Of a stretch of DNA of 64,000 bases, positions 53,728 to 62,211 are shown in pieces. Under the pieces are notes generated by a model. It made no database searches, was not told the DNA's origin, and was given only the letters and a program-made list of their open reading frames with translations. The DNA is from Negadavirga shengliensis (GTDB taxonomy: Bacteria; Bacteroidota; Bacteroidia; Cytophagales; Cyclobacteriaceae), in NCBI RefSeq assembly GCF_042652345.1, contig NZ_JBHSJJ010000002.1, positions 62,001-126,000 on the forward strand. Reading direction: 5' to 3'. The number at the start of each line of letters is the position of its first letter. Position 1 is the first letter of the stretch. The translations under genes and the position numbers were made by a program.

Positions 53728-54622
53728 GTTTTACAAAAGCCTGCTCCCCTACCTGGCACTGATTCCGGTTGGAATATTCATAGGAAGGAAACACCTGATA
53801 CCCAAAAGCTGGATTACGCGGCCCCTGCTCTTTTTTTTAATGCCTTGGTTGGTGATAAACCACTTCCAGGAAGCTGAAAGTGACTCCCTCTTGACCCTCG
53901 CTGCTATGGGATTTTCGCTGGCTATCCTGATGCTCATACCTGGAGGTTTGCTGAATAAGCATGTTGACAACACCTATAACCCCAATCTTATCAGAAGTTC
54001 TTTTTCTTTTTATAACGTGGCCTTCTTCGGCATCCCGACCGTTATCGCCATTTTCGGTGAGGACAGTGTGACCCATTTGATTTGCATCTATATCGGAACC
54101 GCCCTGTATGGCGACCTGATCGGATATTTCCAAGTGGCCAGAACCAATTCCACCGCAAGAGAGGCTTTCCACAAATTGTTAAAAGTCCCTTTTTTATATG
54201 CCTTTATCTCAGCGATTCTATTCCGTGTCAATGAGGTTGAAATACCTCCTATGGTAAAAGACCTCTCTGAAGTTTTTGGGGTGGTGGTTTCTGCCACAGG
54301 CATGCTGATCGTTGGAATGAACTGTGAAAAAGTGAATTTCAGAAAGTTGGACTGGAGTTTTATCCCGAAAATGCTTGGCACAAGACTGCTGTCGGGCGTC
54401 ATTTTAGCAGGCGTTTTTCTTCTTTTGGAGAATACGTTTGTGGCATCCCTGGAGACCGAACAACAGCAAATGTTTGCCCTCCTCCCCCTCTTCCCCATCG
54501 CCGCCAATATAACGGTATTTGCAAGCTACCTTAATGCCAATGAAGAAGATTCGGCCATTTGGATATTGGCCTCAATGGGGCTTTCGTTGGTCCTTATCCC
54601 CTTGGCCATCGGCTTTTTTTAA
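53714..54622 (+). CDS. AEC (auxin efflux carrier) family transporter
   Basis: This 302-residue membrane protein has about ten hydrophobic segments in two halves (LLPYLALIPVGIFIG, FLMPWLVINHF, AFFGIPTVIAIFGEDSVTHL; then AFISAILFRVNEVEIPPMV, TGMLIVGMNCEKVNF, FPIAANITVFASYLN). Conserved polar positions in the middle of helices fit AEC carriers, which export organic acids or amphipathic carboxylates. It starts inside the preceding FAD gene, 14 bp before its stop. The coupling suggests that it exports a product of the flavoprotein, or the reverse. Confidence 0.88.
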   Translation: MQFLEFYKSLLPYLALIPVGIFIGRKHLIPKSWITRPLLFFLMPWLVINHFQEAESDSLLTLAAMGFSLAILMLIPGGLLNKHVDNTYNPNLIRSSFSFYNVAFFGIPTVIAIFGEDSVTHLICIYIGTALYGDLIGYFQVARTNSTAREAFHKLLKVPFLYAFISAILFRVNEVEIPPMVKDLSEVFGVVVSATGMLIVGMNCEKVNFRKLDWSFIPKMLGTRLLSGVILAGVFLLLENTFVASLETEQQQMFALLPLFPIAANITVFASYLNANEEDSAIWILASMGLSLVLIPLAIGFF

Positions 54623-54716
54623 CCTAAGACCTATCCATATGATTTTTTAGAAAATGATATTTTTGTATACTTGTCAAAACATTCTTTACATCAACTCCTT
54701 TTTCTAACGAATAAAA

Positions 54717-55574
54717 ATGAATCAAAACAAGATTATTGCAGTAACCGGAGCCACGGGCAAACAAGGTGGCGCAGTCGCTAAAAGTCTTTGGGAAGCAGGT
54801 TTTCAGGTGCGTGCCCTTACCCGCAACCCGGCAAGCCCGATGGCCGCAAAACTCAAGCAGCAAGGGATGGAAGTAATCCCAGCTGATATGGAAGATGTCG
54901 AATCACTTAAAAAATCGTTGGATGGGGCTTATGGTGTGTTTTCCGTACAAAACTATTGGGAGAAAGGTGTAGGATATGAGGGAGAAATCAGACAGGGGAA
55001 AAATCTGGTTGACGCCGCCAAATCCGCCGGCGTAGGTCATTTTGTCCAGGCTTCTGTTGCCGATGCCGAAAAGCCCGAAGGGGTCAAACATTGGGAATGC
55101 AAAGCCGTGCTGGAAGAATACATAAAAGAGAAACAATTACCCTTCACCTTTCTGGGAGAGACTTTTTTTATGGAAAATTTCATGGCCCCCAAAAACGGTA
55201 AAATGATTTTTCCCTTCCTTTCCGGAATTTTAAAGTCAAATACCCGCTTTCACATGGTCTCCGTAAAAGATATAGGCGCCGTCACTGCTGTCGTGTTCCA
55301 AGAACCGGAAAAGTACATCGGCAAAAAAGTCAACATCGCAGGCGACTGCTTGACCATTTCGGAAATGAAAGCGGTATATAATAAAGTGATGCCCAAAAAA
55401 GCGCCGGGCTATGCGATACCGGCATGGCTTTCCAATATCCTGAACCGGGAAATGGTCAAACAGGTTAAATGGAACAATGATCCTGGCTGGCAGTTTGATT
55501 TAAGCGAAACCAAGGCAGTTTATCCGCAGCTGACCAGTTTTGAAGATTTTCTCAAATCCCAATCGGCCTCATGA
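54717..55574 (+). CDS. NmrA-like NAD(P)-binding protein
   Basis: This 285-residue atypical short-chain-dehydrogenase-like protein has the motif IIAVTGATGKQGGAVAKSL, RALTRNP for NADP selectivity, and later SVADAEKPEGVKHWECKAVL. NmrA-type proteins lack the SDR catalytic Tyr-Lys pair and often act as redox sensors or isoflavone-reductase-like enzymes. Its end lies 11 bp before the TTG start of the following FAD-dependent oxidoreductase, so the two are probably co-transcribed. Confidence 0.9.
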   Translation: MNQNKIIAVTGATGKQGGAVAKSLWEAGFQVRALTRNPASPMAAKLKQQGMEVIPADMEDVESLKKSLDGAYGVFSVQNYWEKGVGYEGEIRQGKNLVDAAKSAGVGHFVQASVADAEKPEGVKHWECKAVLEEYIKEKQLPFTFLGETFFMENFMAPKNGKMIFPFLSGILKSNTRFHMVSVKDIGAVTAVVFQEPEKYIGKKVNIAGDCLTISEMKAVYNKVMPKKAPGYAIPAWLSNILNREMVKQVKWNNDPGWQFDLSETKAVYPQLTSFEDFLKSQSAS

Positions 55575-55584
55575 CCATAATCCC

Positions 55585-56703
55585 TTGAATACCTCCCTTC
55601 CCTCCTATTGGCAAGAAACGGTCTTCCGGCGACCCTCGGATCTGATCATCATAGGGGCCGGTCTTACAGGGCTCTGCTGCGCTTTTCATTACCTGCAGCA
55701 GTATCCGGAAAATACCGTGACCATCCTGGAAAAAGGACCTTATCCATCCGGCGCTTCTGTCAAAAACGCGGGCTTTGCCTGTTTTGGTTCTGCCGGGGAG
55801 TTGCTCGCCGACATGGCCCATGAAGATAAAAACGCAGTGCTAAAAAGGGTGGAAAAACGGATAAAAGGCCTGGAGGGGTTACGCAATATTGTGCCGGATG
55901 ATGCAATGGATTTCAGGGAAAAGGGAGGCTTTGAACTGTTTACGGATCAGGAAGCCTATCACCGGGTTTTCGGGCATTTATCTCACTTGAACGCATCGCT
56001 GGCCCGAACTACAGGTACGGACACAACCTTTGAGCCTGCCTCCATCAATGGCTATCAAGCTATTCTGTGCCGTAAGGAGGGCGTGCTGCATTCAGGCAAG
56101 CTCGTTAAAAAACTCATCCAAACCGTCCTGGAACTGGGGGCCAGGCTAATTACTGGAGCGGACGTTGTTTCTGTAACCTCCGGCAAGGTATACCTTAAAA
56201 ATGAAACCACACCCTTGGTAACGGGGAATACAATCGTGGCGACAAACGGCTATACTTCTTCTTTGTTCCCCGACTCGAAAATAAAACCTGCGAGAGGTTA
56301 TGTGTTGGTTACCCAGCCCCTTTCCAAGCTGCAATGGAGGCATTCTTTCCATTATTACAAAGGTTTTGTTTACTTCAGAAACGTGGGAAACCGGCTACTG
56401 ATCGGCGGCGCAAGGCATCTGGACCCGATTACCGAAAACACTTCCCAGGACGGCATCAACCCAAGCATCAAATCCTGGCTCATGCATTTTGTAAACCACA
56501 TTCTCAAAATCGAAGAAGGATGGCGCATTGACTACGAATGGACCGGGATCATGGGATTTGGTGAAAAAAAAGACCCATTGTCGGCGGAAATTGAAAAAAA
56601 TGTATTCATTCTCGGAGGTTATTCCGGCATGGGGGTATCCATGGCTTTTGAATCGGCCAGGGAATTGGTTTCAAAAATAGGCAATTACCATGAACCGGAT
56701 TGA
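55585..56703 (+). CDS. FAD-dependent oxidoreductase (DAO family)
   Basis: No ATG is available in frame near the start. The TTG at 55585, 11 bp after the NmrA-like stop, gives 372 residues beginning (M)NTSLPSYWQETVF, a typical start for this family; another TTG at 55540 would overlap the upstream gene. Motifs: LIIIGAGLTGLCCAFHYL for FAD binding, KNAGFACFGSAGEL, and GYSGMGVSMAFESARELV near the end. D-amino-acid-oxidase-type enzymes oxidise secondary or primary amines, or glycerol-3-phosphate. Substrate unknown. Confidence 0.88.
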   Translation: MNTSLPSYWQETVFRRPSDLIIIGAGLTGLCCAFHYLQQYPENTVTILEKGPYPSGASVKNAGFACFGSAGELLADMAHEDKNAVLKRVEKRIKGLEGLRNIVPDDAMDFREKGGFELFTDQEAYHRVFGHLSHLNASLARTTGTDTTFEPASINGYQAILCRKEGVLHSGKLVKKLIQTVLELGARLITGADVVSVTSGKVYLKNETTPLVTGNTIVATNGYTSSLFPDSKIKPARGYVLVTQPLSKLQWRHSFHYYKGFVYFRNVGNRLLIGGARHLDPITENTSQDGINPSIKSWLMHFVNHILKIEEGWRIDYEWTGIMGFGEKKDPLSAEIEKNVFILGGYSGMGVSMAFESARELVSKIGNYHEPD

Positions 56704-57272
56704 CGTCATGGGACCTGCTTAAACATATGGCTGCCCGCCCAATATCATATCACATGTATCATTTCCTGGGGTGGTTCATTTTTTTAGTAAAACATCGGAA
56801 ATCCATGCTTTCGAGGATGTAGAACGGGCTGTCGGGTGGTTTATGGATTAATCTCCATGTATAAACGGGAAATTCATTAAAAGCAAGTTAAAGCCAAGTC
56901 TAAAGCAAGTTTGAAGCAGGTTACAAGCAAGAATACGCTATACTATATCCCTATAAAAGCCGGAGTCCATCTATAATACCCCATCCCCCAGGTAATCTCC
57001 TGACGATCCCCACAATAACTGTCCGAGAGCGTCTTAATCTCCATTTCTACCTGGAAAAAGTCAATCACTATTCCTGATCAACTCCCAAGCTTTCCTGCAA
57101 CGTGAAAAACCGGTATCTTTTTGGGATGTAACTCCGTCTATAAATACAGGAACAACAATTCACTGCATCCAAAACCTTCGTCACAAAAAAGAGACTGTAT
57201 TTAACCATTTAGAAAAGCAAAACGATTATATTAGAAGAGGATTTTTAGCTACTTTTCATAAAATATAACGCC
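56704..57272. other. Long intergenic interval with a short imperfect tandem repeat
   Basis: About 570 bp without a credible gene. At 56881-56931 a unit of 11-12 bp (AAGCAAGTT plus 2-3 bases) repeats imperfectly about 4.5 times. The rest is of mixed composition and I see no terminator hairpin. The promoter of the following gene should lie near its right end. Confidence 0.5.
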
Positions 57273-57896
57273 ATGAAAAAAATCGGAATTATCGGCAGTG
57301 GGAATGTGGGACAGGCCCTTGCCAATGGATTTAAGGAAAGCTGTTATCAGGTGATGGTGGGCACCCGGGAGGCGTCCAAGCTTGAAGGGCTGGCAGGAGT
57401 GGAGAAGGGAAGCGTGGCGGCAACCATAAAATTTGCGGACTTGTTGGTTTTGTGCGTAAAGGGCAGTGTCGCCATTGAGATCCTGCACGGGCATCCGGTT
57501 GATGGCAAGGTGATCATCGACACCACCAATCCCATTTCAGAACAACCACCTGAAAATGGGGTCCTGAAATTTTTCACCAAGGACGGTGAGTCACTGATCG
57601 GGCTGCTGCAAAAGGCATATCCCAATGCGCACTTTGTAAAAGCCTTCAACAGTGTGGGAAGTTCTTTGATGTACAAACCGGACTTTGGCGGTATCAAACC
57701 CACCATGTTTATCTGCGGAAACGAGGTCTCTGCCAAATCCCAGGTGGCCGGAATACTGGAAGCATTCGGCTGGGAAGTGGAAGACATGGGCGGCACTGAG
57801 GCGGGGGCATGCCTCGAAAATCTGTGCGTACTCTGGTGTATTCCCGGGTTCAGAGAAAACCGGTGGAACCATGCCTTTAAACTGTTGAAAACTTGA
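57273..57896 (+). CDS. NADPH-dependent F420 reductase-like (F420_oxidored) protein
   Basis: This 207-residue protein begins MKKIGIIGSGNVGQALANGF, a Rossmann motif of the F420-dependent NADP reductase/6PGDH-like group, followed by VGTREASKLEGLAG. It continues with VIIDTTNPISEQPPE and KAFNSVGSSLMYKP. Bacteroidota do not usually make F420, so it is more likely an NADP-dependent reductase or binding protein of the same family. Its TGA stop overlaps the TTG start of the next gene by 4 bp, so the two are translationally coupled. Confidence 0.85.
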   Translation: MKKIGIIGSGNVGQALANGFKESCYQVMVGTREASKLEGLAGVEKGSVAATIKFADLLVLCVKGSVAIEILHGHPVDGKVIIDTTNPISEQPPENGVLKFFTKDGESLIGLLQKAYPNAHFVKAFNSVGSSLMYKPDFGGIKPTMFICGNEVSAKSQVAGILEAFGWEVEDMGGTEAGACLENLCVLWCIPGFRENRWNHAFKLLKT

Positions 57897-58861
57897 AGGC
57901 AGCCGTTTACCAAAAGTACGGTCCACCCGAAGTAGTTCAGGTAAAGGAAATCGAAAAGCCCGTTCCAAAGGATAACGAGGTGCTTATCAGGGTACATGCC
58001 TCCACCGTGAACCGCACCGATTGCGGGTTCAGGAGCGCCAACTATTTTGTATCACGGTTTTGGAGTGGCTTGTTCAGGCCCAACAACCAGGTATTGGGGA
58101 ATGAATTCGCTGGGAAAGTTGAAGCTACAGGCAAAGCCGTGGCAACTTTCAATCCGGGAGATAAGGTTTTCGGCTATGACGATGCGAAGTTTGGTGCCCA
58201 TGCGGAGTACATGGTGTTGGCTGAAAAAGACGCCATCACCACCATGCCCAAAAACCTGTCTTACGAAGAAGCCGCGCCCATCACAGAGGGGGCGCATTAT
58301 GCCCTGTCCTATATCCGGGCCATTAAACTAAACAAGTACAAAGGAATACAAATGCTGATATATGGGGCAACCGGGGCCATCGGCTCCGCGGCGGTACAGC
58401 TTTGCAAATACTATGGTGCGGAAGTCACCGCCGTCTGCAATACCAAAAACCTGGAACTGGTACGGTCCCTGGGCGCAGATGAGGCGATCGACTATACCCG
58501 GCAGGACTTTACCAAAACCGGTAAAAAATTTGACGTGGTTTTCGATGCCGTGGGCAAGAGCTCGTTTGGTAAATGCAAACCTTTGTTAAAGAAAAAAGGG
58601 ATCTATATGTCCACAGAACTGGGCCGAATGTCCCAAAATCCCTTTTTGGCCCTTTTCACCCCGCTACTTGGGGGTAAAAAAGTGCTTTTCCCTCTCCCCA
58701 CCATCAGCAAGGAGGATGTCGTTTTCTTAAAGGACCTGGTAGAAAACAAACAGTTCAAACCGGTCATAGACAGGACCTATTTCCTGGAGGAAATCGTGGA
58801 AGCACACAAGTACGTGGAAACCGGCCAAAAGACGGGGAACGTGGTGATCACAATGGAATGA
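57893..58861 (+). CDS. Medium-chain (quinone oxidoreductase-like) NAD(P)-dependent dehydrogenase
   Basis: This 322-residue MDR-superfamily enzyme starts at TTG 57893 (then AAG GCA GCC GTT TAC), giving MKAAVYQKYGPPEVVQV, the expected MDR N-terminus. It overlaps the upstream stop by 4 bp. The coenzyme domain has LIYGATGAIGSAAVQLCKYY and CNTKNLELVRSLGADEAIDY. The structural-zinc cysteines of alcohol dehydrogenases are absent, so it is nearer to quinone oxidoreductases. It probably reduces quinones or enones with NADPH. Confidence 0.9.
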   Translation: MKAAVYQKYGPPEVVQVKEIEKPVPKDNEVLIRVHASTVNRTDCGFRSANYFVSRFWSGLFRPNNQVLGNEFAGKVEATGKAVATFNPGDKVFGYDDAKFGAHAEYMVLAEKDAITTMPKNLSYEEAAPITEGAHYALSYIRAIKLNKYKGIQMLIYGATGAIGSAAVQLCKYYGAEVTAVCNTKNLELVRSLGADEAIDYTRQDFTKTGKKFDVVFDAVGKSSFGKCKPLLKKKGIYMSTELGRMSQNPFLALFTPLLGGKKVLFPLPTISKEDVVFLKDLVENKQFKPVIDRTYFLEEIVEAHKYVETGQKTGNVVITME

Positions 58862-58932
58862 AGAAAGGTTTCACCTACCGGCCCGAGATATTCCTGAGAT
58901 ATATTCCATGCCACAGCCGCTGCATTATTATT

Positions 58933-59445
58933 TTATTTTACATCTTCTACCGTCGACTTCTGACCGGTTGTTTTCTTTTCAATAATTGTTATTTCGCCGG
59001 TTGTTTCTAGAATTACCATATCGATGTCATCCAGTCTCGATATGCCTTTTTGCCGGCCTGCACTGTAAATTTCCTCAACAGTTATCCTTTCTTTTTTCAT
59101 AACATGATGAAGAAAATTGCCATTGTAAAAGATCAGCGACGGGCTGCTGGTTATTAACTTCTTGATGGTCTTTATTCTCACGGAAAGCCAAGTCAGCAAA
59201 AGCTGCAATCCGATAAATAAAGTGATAGCGGTTACACCATCGGCAAGGGAAATGTTTTTATTAAGCGCAATGCTGGCCAAACAAGACCCCAACGCGATCG
59301 TAACAATAAAATCAAAAGCATTCATTTTCGATAGCGTCCTTTTACCGGAGACCCTTAACAGCAATACCATAGCACAATATCCCAATGTGGTTAAGCAACC
59401 TGTCCTGATGATACTGTCCCAGCTGTCAAACCAAATATTTTCCAT
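58933..59445 (-). CDS. DUF421 (YetF-like) membrane protein
   Basis: This 170-residue protein has three hydrophobic segments (TGCLTTLGYCAMVLLLRVSG, AFDFIVTIALGSCLASIAL, GVTAITLFIGLQLLLTWL) followed by a cytosolic DUF421 domain (LIFYNGNFLHHVMKKERIT, GISRLDDIDMVILETTGEIT). YetF-type proteins have unknown function; some affect spore or envelope properties. It converges with the dehydrogenase gene. Confidence 0.87.
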   Translation of the reverse strand: MENIWFDSWDSIIRTGCLTTLGYCAMVLLLRVSGKRTLSKMNAFDFIVTIALGSCLASIALNKNISLADGVTAITLFIGLQLLLTWLSVRIKTIKKLITSSPSLIFYNGNFLHHVMKKERITVEEIYSAGRQKGISRLDDIDMVILETTGEITIIEKKTTGQKSTVEDVK

Positions 59446-59907
59446 CCTTTTCTTTTAATTGAAACGGCACAACAATTCGCGCTGGCTATCCTATCCAGAA
59501 GGGGATGAACACCGCGCTACAGCCTGCAACCAATCAAAGTTAATAAAAAGCAGGTACGTGTCAAGCCACATGTCGCCAACTAACGCCCGTAAGCAGCGGG
59601 ATCTTTTTTTTGTCAAACTCTCCATCAATCAGTTCCTTGTTCATCAAGGACATTGCCGCGGAAACTGATTGTCACCTAGCGCATAAGCTCCAGGAGCCGT
59701 TGTCCATTGAAAGGCCAATTTGGAGATAAATTTTTCCGTCATTTCACCACCCCATTCAACAGGAATTTCATAGGTTTATTTGAAACTGGCCTCGCAAAAA
59801 GTACTTTGACCGCTTCCCGTTGTTCCGTCTTCTACTTTTTATGTATCCTGTCCGATTTGCGTTGTCAAAGACCTTATATATAAAACCTGTGCGGAAGGAA
59901 ACATTAG
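59446..59907. other. Intergenic interval with degraded-looking sequence
   Basis: About 460 bp before the AraC-type reading frame. On the minus strand two short open stretches (roughly 20 and 32 codons) appear but match nothing I recognise. The plus-strand frame starting at 59820 is out of register with the AraC frame and could be part of its lost N-terminus if a frameshift occurred. Confidence 0.4.
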
Positions 59908-60720
59908 CCATACGAAAGTCTACCGAACGGAAATTTTATCTGGACAGAAAAGTGCCACGATTGGCGACTCCTTTCTTCCCGACTATACTCGGAAACAGGC
60001 AACTTGCACTATTCCGGCGCTGGTCATTTTACATGCCTGGTTTTCAACTATGCCGATCCGTATTGGGCTTTTATGCAGGAGGATCAAAAAGAGCAGGTTT
60101 CCTTGGCTTTTGCCTCCGGCCAGTTTACCGGAAATTATCATTTGGAGCTGAGCGGCCAAATCGGAATGATAGGTATGGCGCTCAAAGCTTCCTCTCTCTA
60201 TAATTTTTTCGGTCTGAATATGGTATCTATGGTCAACAAACGGCTTGCGCTGGATGGTTTGTTGGGAGAGGCCGGCAACAAAATCCATCAGGAAATCAAA
60301 AGCGCTACGTCCACAGAGGCGAGAATCAAAATTTTGGAAGACTTTCTGTTAACTCATTCCGAAGCCGCAAAGAGAAATCTTTCCCTCATAGATGAAGCCA
60401 TAGATTTTATAGATCATAAAAACGGGATGTTGACCATTGATGAAGTCTTGTCCCGGTTCAAATTCAGCCGAAGATACCTTGAAAAAAAATTCCGGGAGAA
60501 AGTAGGGATTTCACCAAAGTTGTACGCCAGGATCAAAAGATTTGGCTATCTGTCCAACAGGGTAGTCCATAATCAGGAGGTGGACTGGCAGGATATTGTA
60601 TTTGAAAACGGCTTTCATGACCAGTCTCATTTGGTAAAAGATTATAAAGCTTTCAACCAAATGAACCCGTCGGAGTACTACCAAAAACACCGGGAACTGA
60701 TCCGCTTTATGGACAAATAA
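59908..60720 (+). CDS. AraC family transcriptional regulator with unclear start, possibly truncated
   Basis: The open frame runs from a TAG at 59905-59907 to 60720 but contains no early ATG. The first plausible initiation codon is a TTG at 60004, giving 238 residues. The C-terminal 110 residues are a complete AraC DNA-binding domain with two helix-turn-helices (MLTIDEVLSRFKFSRRYLEK, IVFENGFHDQSHLVKDYKAF). The N-terminal part (residues about 1-95) resembles the DUF6597-like sensor domain, with its first strands missing. Likely explanations are a frameshift upstream, gene decay, or a rare start codon. Confidence 0.7.
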   Translation, partial: PYESLPNGNFIWTEKCHDWRLLSSRLYSETGNLHYSGAGHFTCLVFNYADPYWAFMQEDQKEQVSLAFASGQFTGNYHLELSGQIGMIGMALKASSLYNFFGLNMVSMVNKRLALDGLLGEAGNKIHQEIKSATSTEARIKILEDFLLTHSEAAKRNLSLIDEAIDFIDHKNGMLTIDEVLSRFKFSRRYLEKKFREKVGISPKLYARIKRFGYLSNRVVHNQEVDWQDIVFENGFHDQSHLVKDYKAFNQMNPSEYYQKHRELIRFMDK

Positions 60721-60862
60721 ATCCCGTACGCATTTTTACAAGTAAATGGGTTGCCCATTGGATAATTTTGATCATCGGATTTCAGGAAAAGATAATTGAC
60801 AACCTTCTTTGGAATCTTGAATCAATTTTATCAAGTACAATTTTCAACTGGATTATGAAATC

Positions 60863-60937
60863 AAGCATGACAAAAGTGTCACACGTAGGGATGACTATCA
60901 TCATGCGAGATTCCATAGCCTGCCCCGACTATCGGGG
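60863..60937 (+). repeat. Dispersed extragenic repeat (copy C)
   Basis: AAGCATGACAAAAGTGTCAC starts a stretch containing GGGATGACTATC, ATGCGAGATTCCATAG and the inverted repeat CCCCGACTATCGGGG. Order and wording match the repeat at 3630-3704 (read on its minus strand). Copy B near 51191 is a looser relative. Confidence 0.6.
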
Positions 60938-60964
60938 TGACCGCTAAAAATCAATTACAAACAC

Positions 60965-61515
60965 ATGAAAGAAGTAACATTAAAAAGCATCATCTACATT
61001 CCTTATCTCCTGTTTGGGGTAAGCCTTGCTTTTCATTGTCAGGATGTCAGCCAAACCAGGCAAGTTCTGACGGATCCAAATTCCTGGATCAGATCAACTA
61101 TGAGCGGGAAAAACACGAGATCATGCAAGTGATCGCAAATGAATCTTCGGCATTCTGGAAAAAGGATTTTGAAGATTATGTCACCTATTGGGTTCATGAG
61201 GATTTTATCAGGACCATGGGATGGTGGGAAACAGGTGGCGTGACGGTGGTAGAAGGCTGGGAAGAAAGAAGTAAAAGGACCAAAAGCCATATGGAAAACA
61301 GCCCGGAAGAGAATCCAACGGCCACTGCCGTCAGGAGAGAAAACATCAACTTGCGGATTTACCGGGATGTGGCTTGACTGACCTTTGACCAATATGGAGA
61401 AGATACCGGCGACCCCACCATGGACATGCCTGGATTGAGCCGGGAAACAAGGATTTTGGAAAAACATAAGGGCCAATGGAAAATCGTTTACCTGGGCTGG
61501 TTGTTAGAAGGTTGA
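60965..61515 (+). pseudogene. SnoaL/NTF2-like lipoprotein gene broken by a frameshift and an in-frame TGA
   Basis: A lipoprotein-like signal peptide (ATG at 60965: MKEVTLKSIIYIPYLLFGVS, then LAFHCQ) is one frame away from the body. The body, KFLDQINYEREKHEIMQVIA to RENINLRIYRDVA, lies in the frame beginning near 60937, so a single-base shift occurred around 61040-61085. A TGA at 61375-61377 then interrupts RIYRDVA*LTFDQYGEDTGD, where family members normally have Trp (TGG), and the frame continues to 61515 (GQWKIVYLGWLLEG). The intact protein would be an exported SnoaL/DUF4440-like small alpha+beta barrel of unknown substrate. Confidence 0.8.
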
Positions 61516-61561
61516 AAAACAAATAAAGAAACACAGATATCAAAAAAACAAAATTAATCGT

Positions 61562-62014
61562 ATGAAAACTATCTCAAAATAAAAACAGGAAAGCCAGGAG
61601 GAAGCCGTCAGAAAAGGCGTTTGCCTGGAGTTTTTCTCTGCCTATCAAGACATGGAGCTTGACCGCATGATGGAGCTATGTGCCCCTCAGGGAAATGTCG
61701 CATTCGTACCGCTTGGCAGGGATTATGCAGGAAAGATACATGAAGTGGGCAAAGGTGTATGGGCTGCGCTGATGGATGCCTTCCCGGATTTAGGCAATAC
61801 CGTCATTGACCAGCAATACGCTGATAAAGATGACGCGGTAACCTGCAAAGTGGATATCTTTGGTACCCAGGAGAAAGACTTTGCGGGATTGCCTTCCAAG
61901 GGAAAACGCTTCAGGTCCGAGCACATTTTTATATTCCGGTTTACTGACGAAGATAAGATAAAGGACATTCAGGTCGACTGGCGACATGACCGGTTTGTAA
62001 GTCAGTTATCCTAA
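61562..62014 (+). pseudogene. SnoaL-like polyketide-cyclase-fold protein with an early in-frame stop
   Basis: From the ATG at 61562 the reading is MKTISK, then TAA at 61580-61582, then in the same frame KQESQEEAVRKGVCLEFFSA and on to ...RHDRFVSQLS at 62014. The upstream residues are good family material (helix 1 of the SnoaL fold), so the TAA is probably a recent nonsense mutation. Translation could still restart at an ATG at 61652, giving 120 residues without helix 1. Family members are small cyclase- or isomerase-like folds; the substrate is unknown. It follows another broken SnoaL-type gene by 46 bp. Confidence 0.75.
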
Positions 62015-62070
62015 TCTTACTTGCTTATTGAACAAATTTTCTTCTGTCAACGGAACAAGATGATAGAATG

Positions 62071-62110
62071 AAGCCCTTCACGGGTTTTGAACCCGTGAAG
62101 GGCTTTTTTT
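62071..62110. terminator. Strong intrinsic terminator
   Basis: A 16-bp perfect stem AAGCCCTTCACGGGTT / AACCCGTGAAGGGCTT (62071-62086 and 62090-62105) with a 3-base loop is followed by a run of T. It lies between the convergent SnoaL-like and RraA-like genes. Confidence 0.9.
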
Positions 62111-62211
62111 CCCTTATACCAGGATCCAAATAATAACTTTGGTCCCGGGTTTCACCCGCCACATTTTTTTGTTTAAAACACCATCAAACAATTCACTATT
62201 CAATATCGATA

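Noticed and set aside
42040..61582. Stop-codon recoding as an explanation for the interrupted genes
   Set aside because: TAG, TGA and TAA all occur as interrupting codons and the same codons end normal genes, and one gene also carries a frameshift, so one suppressor or selenocysteine cannot explain them.
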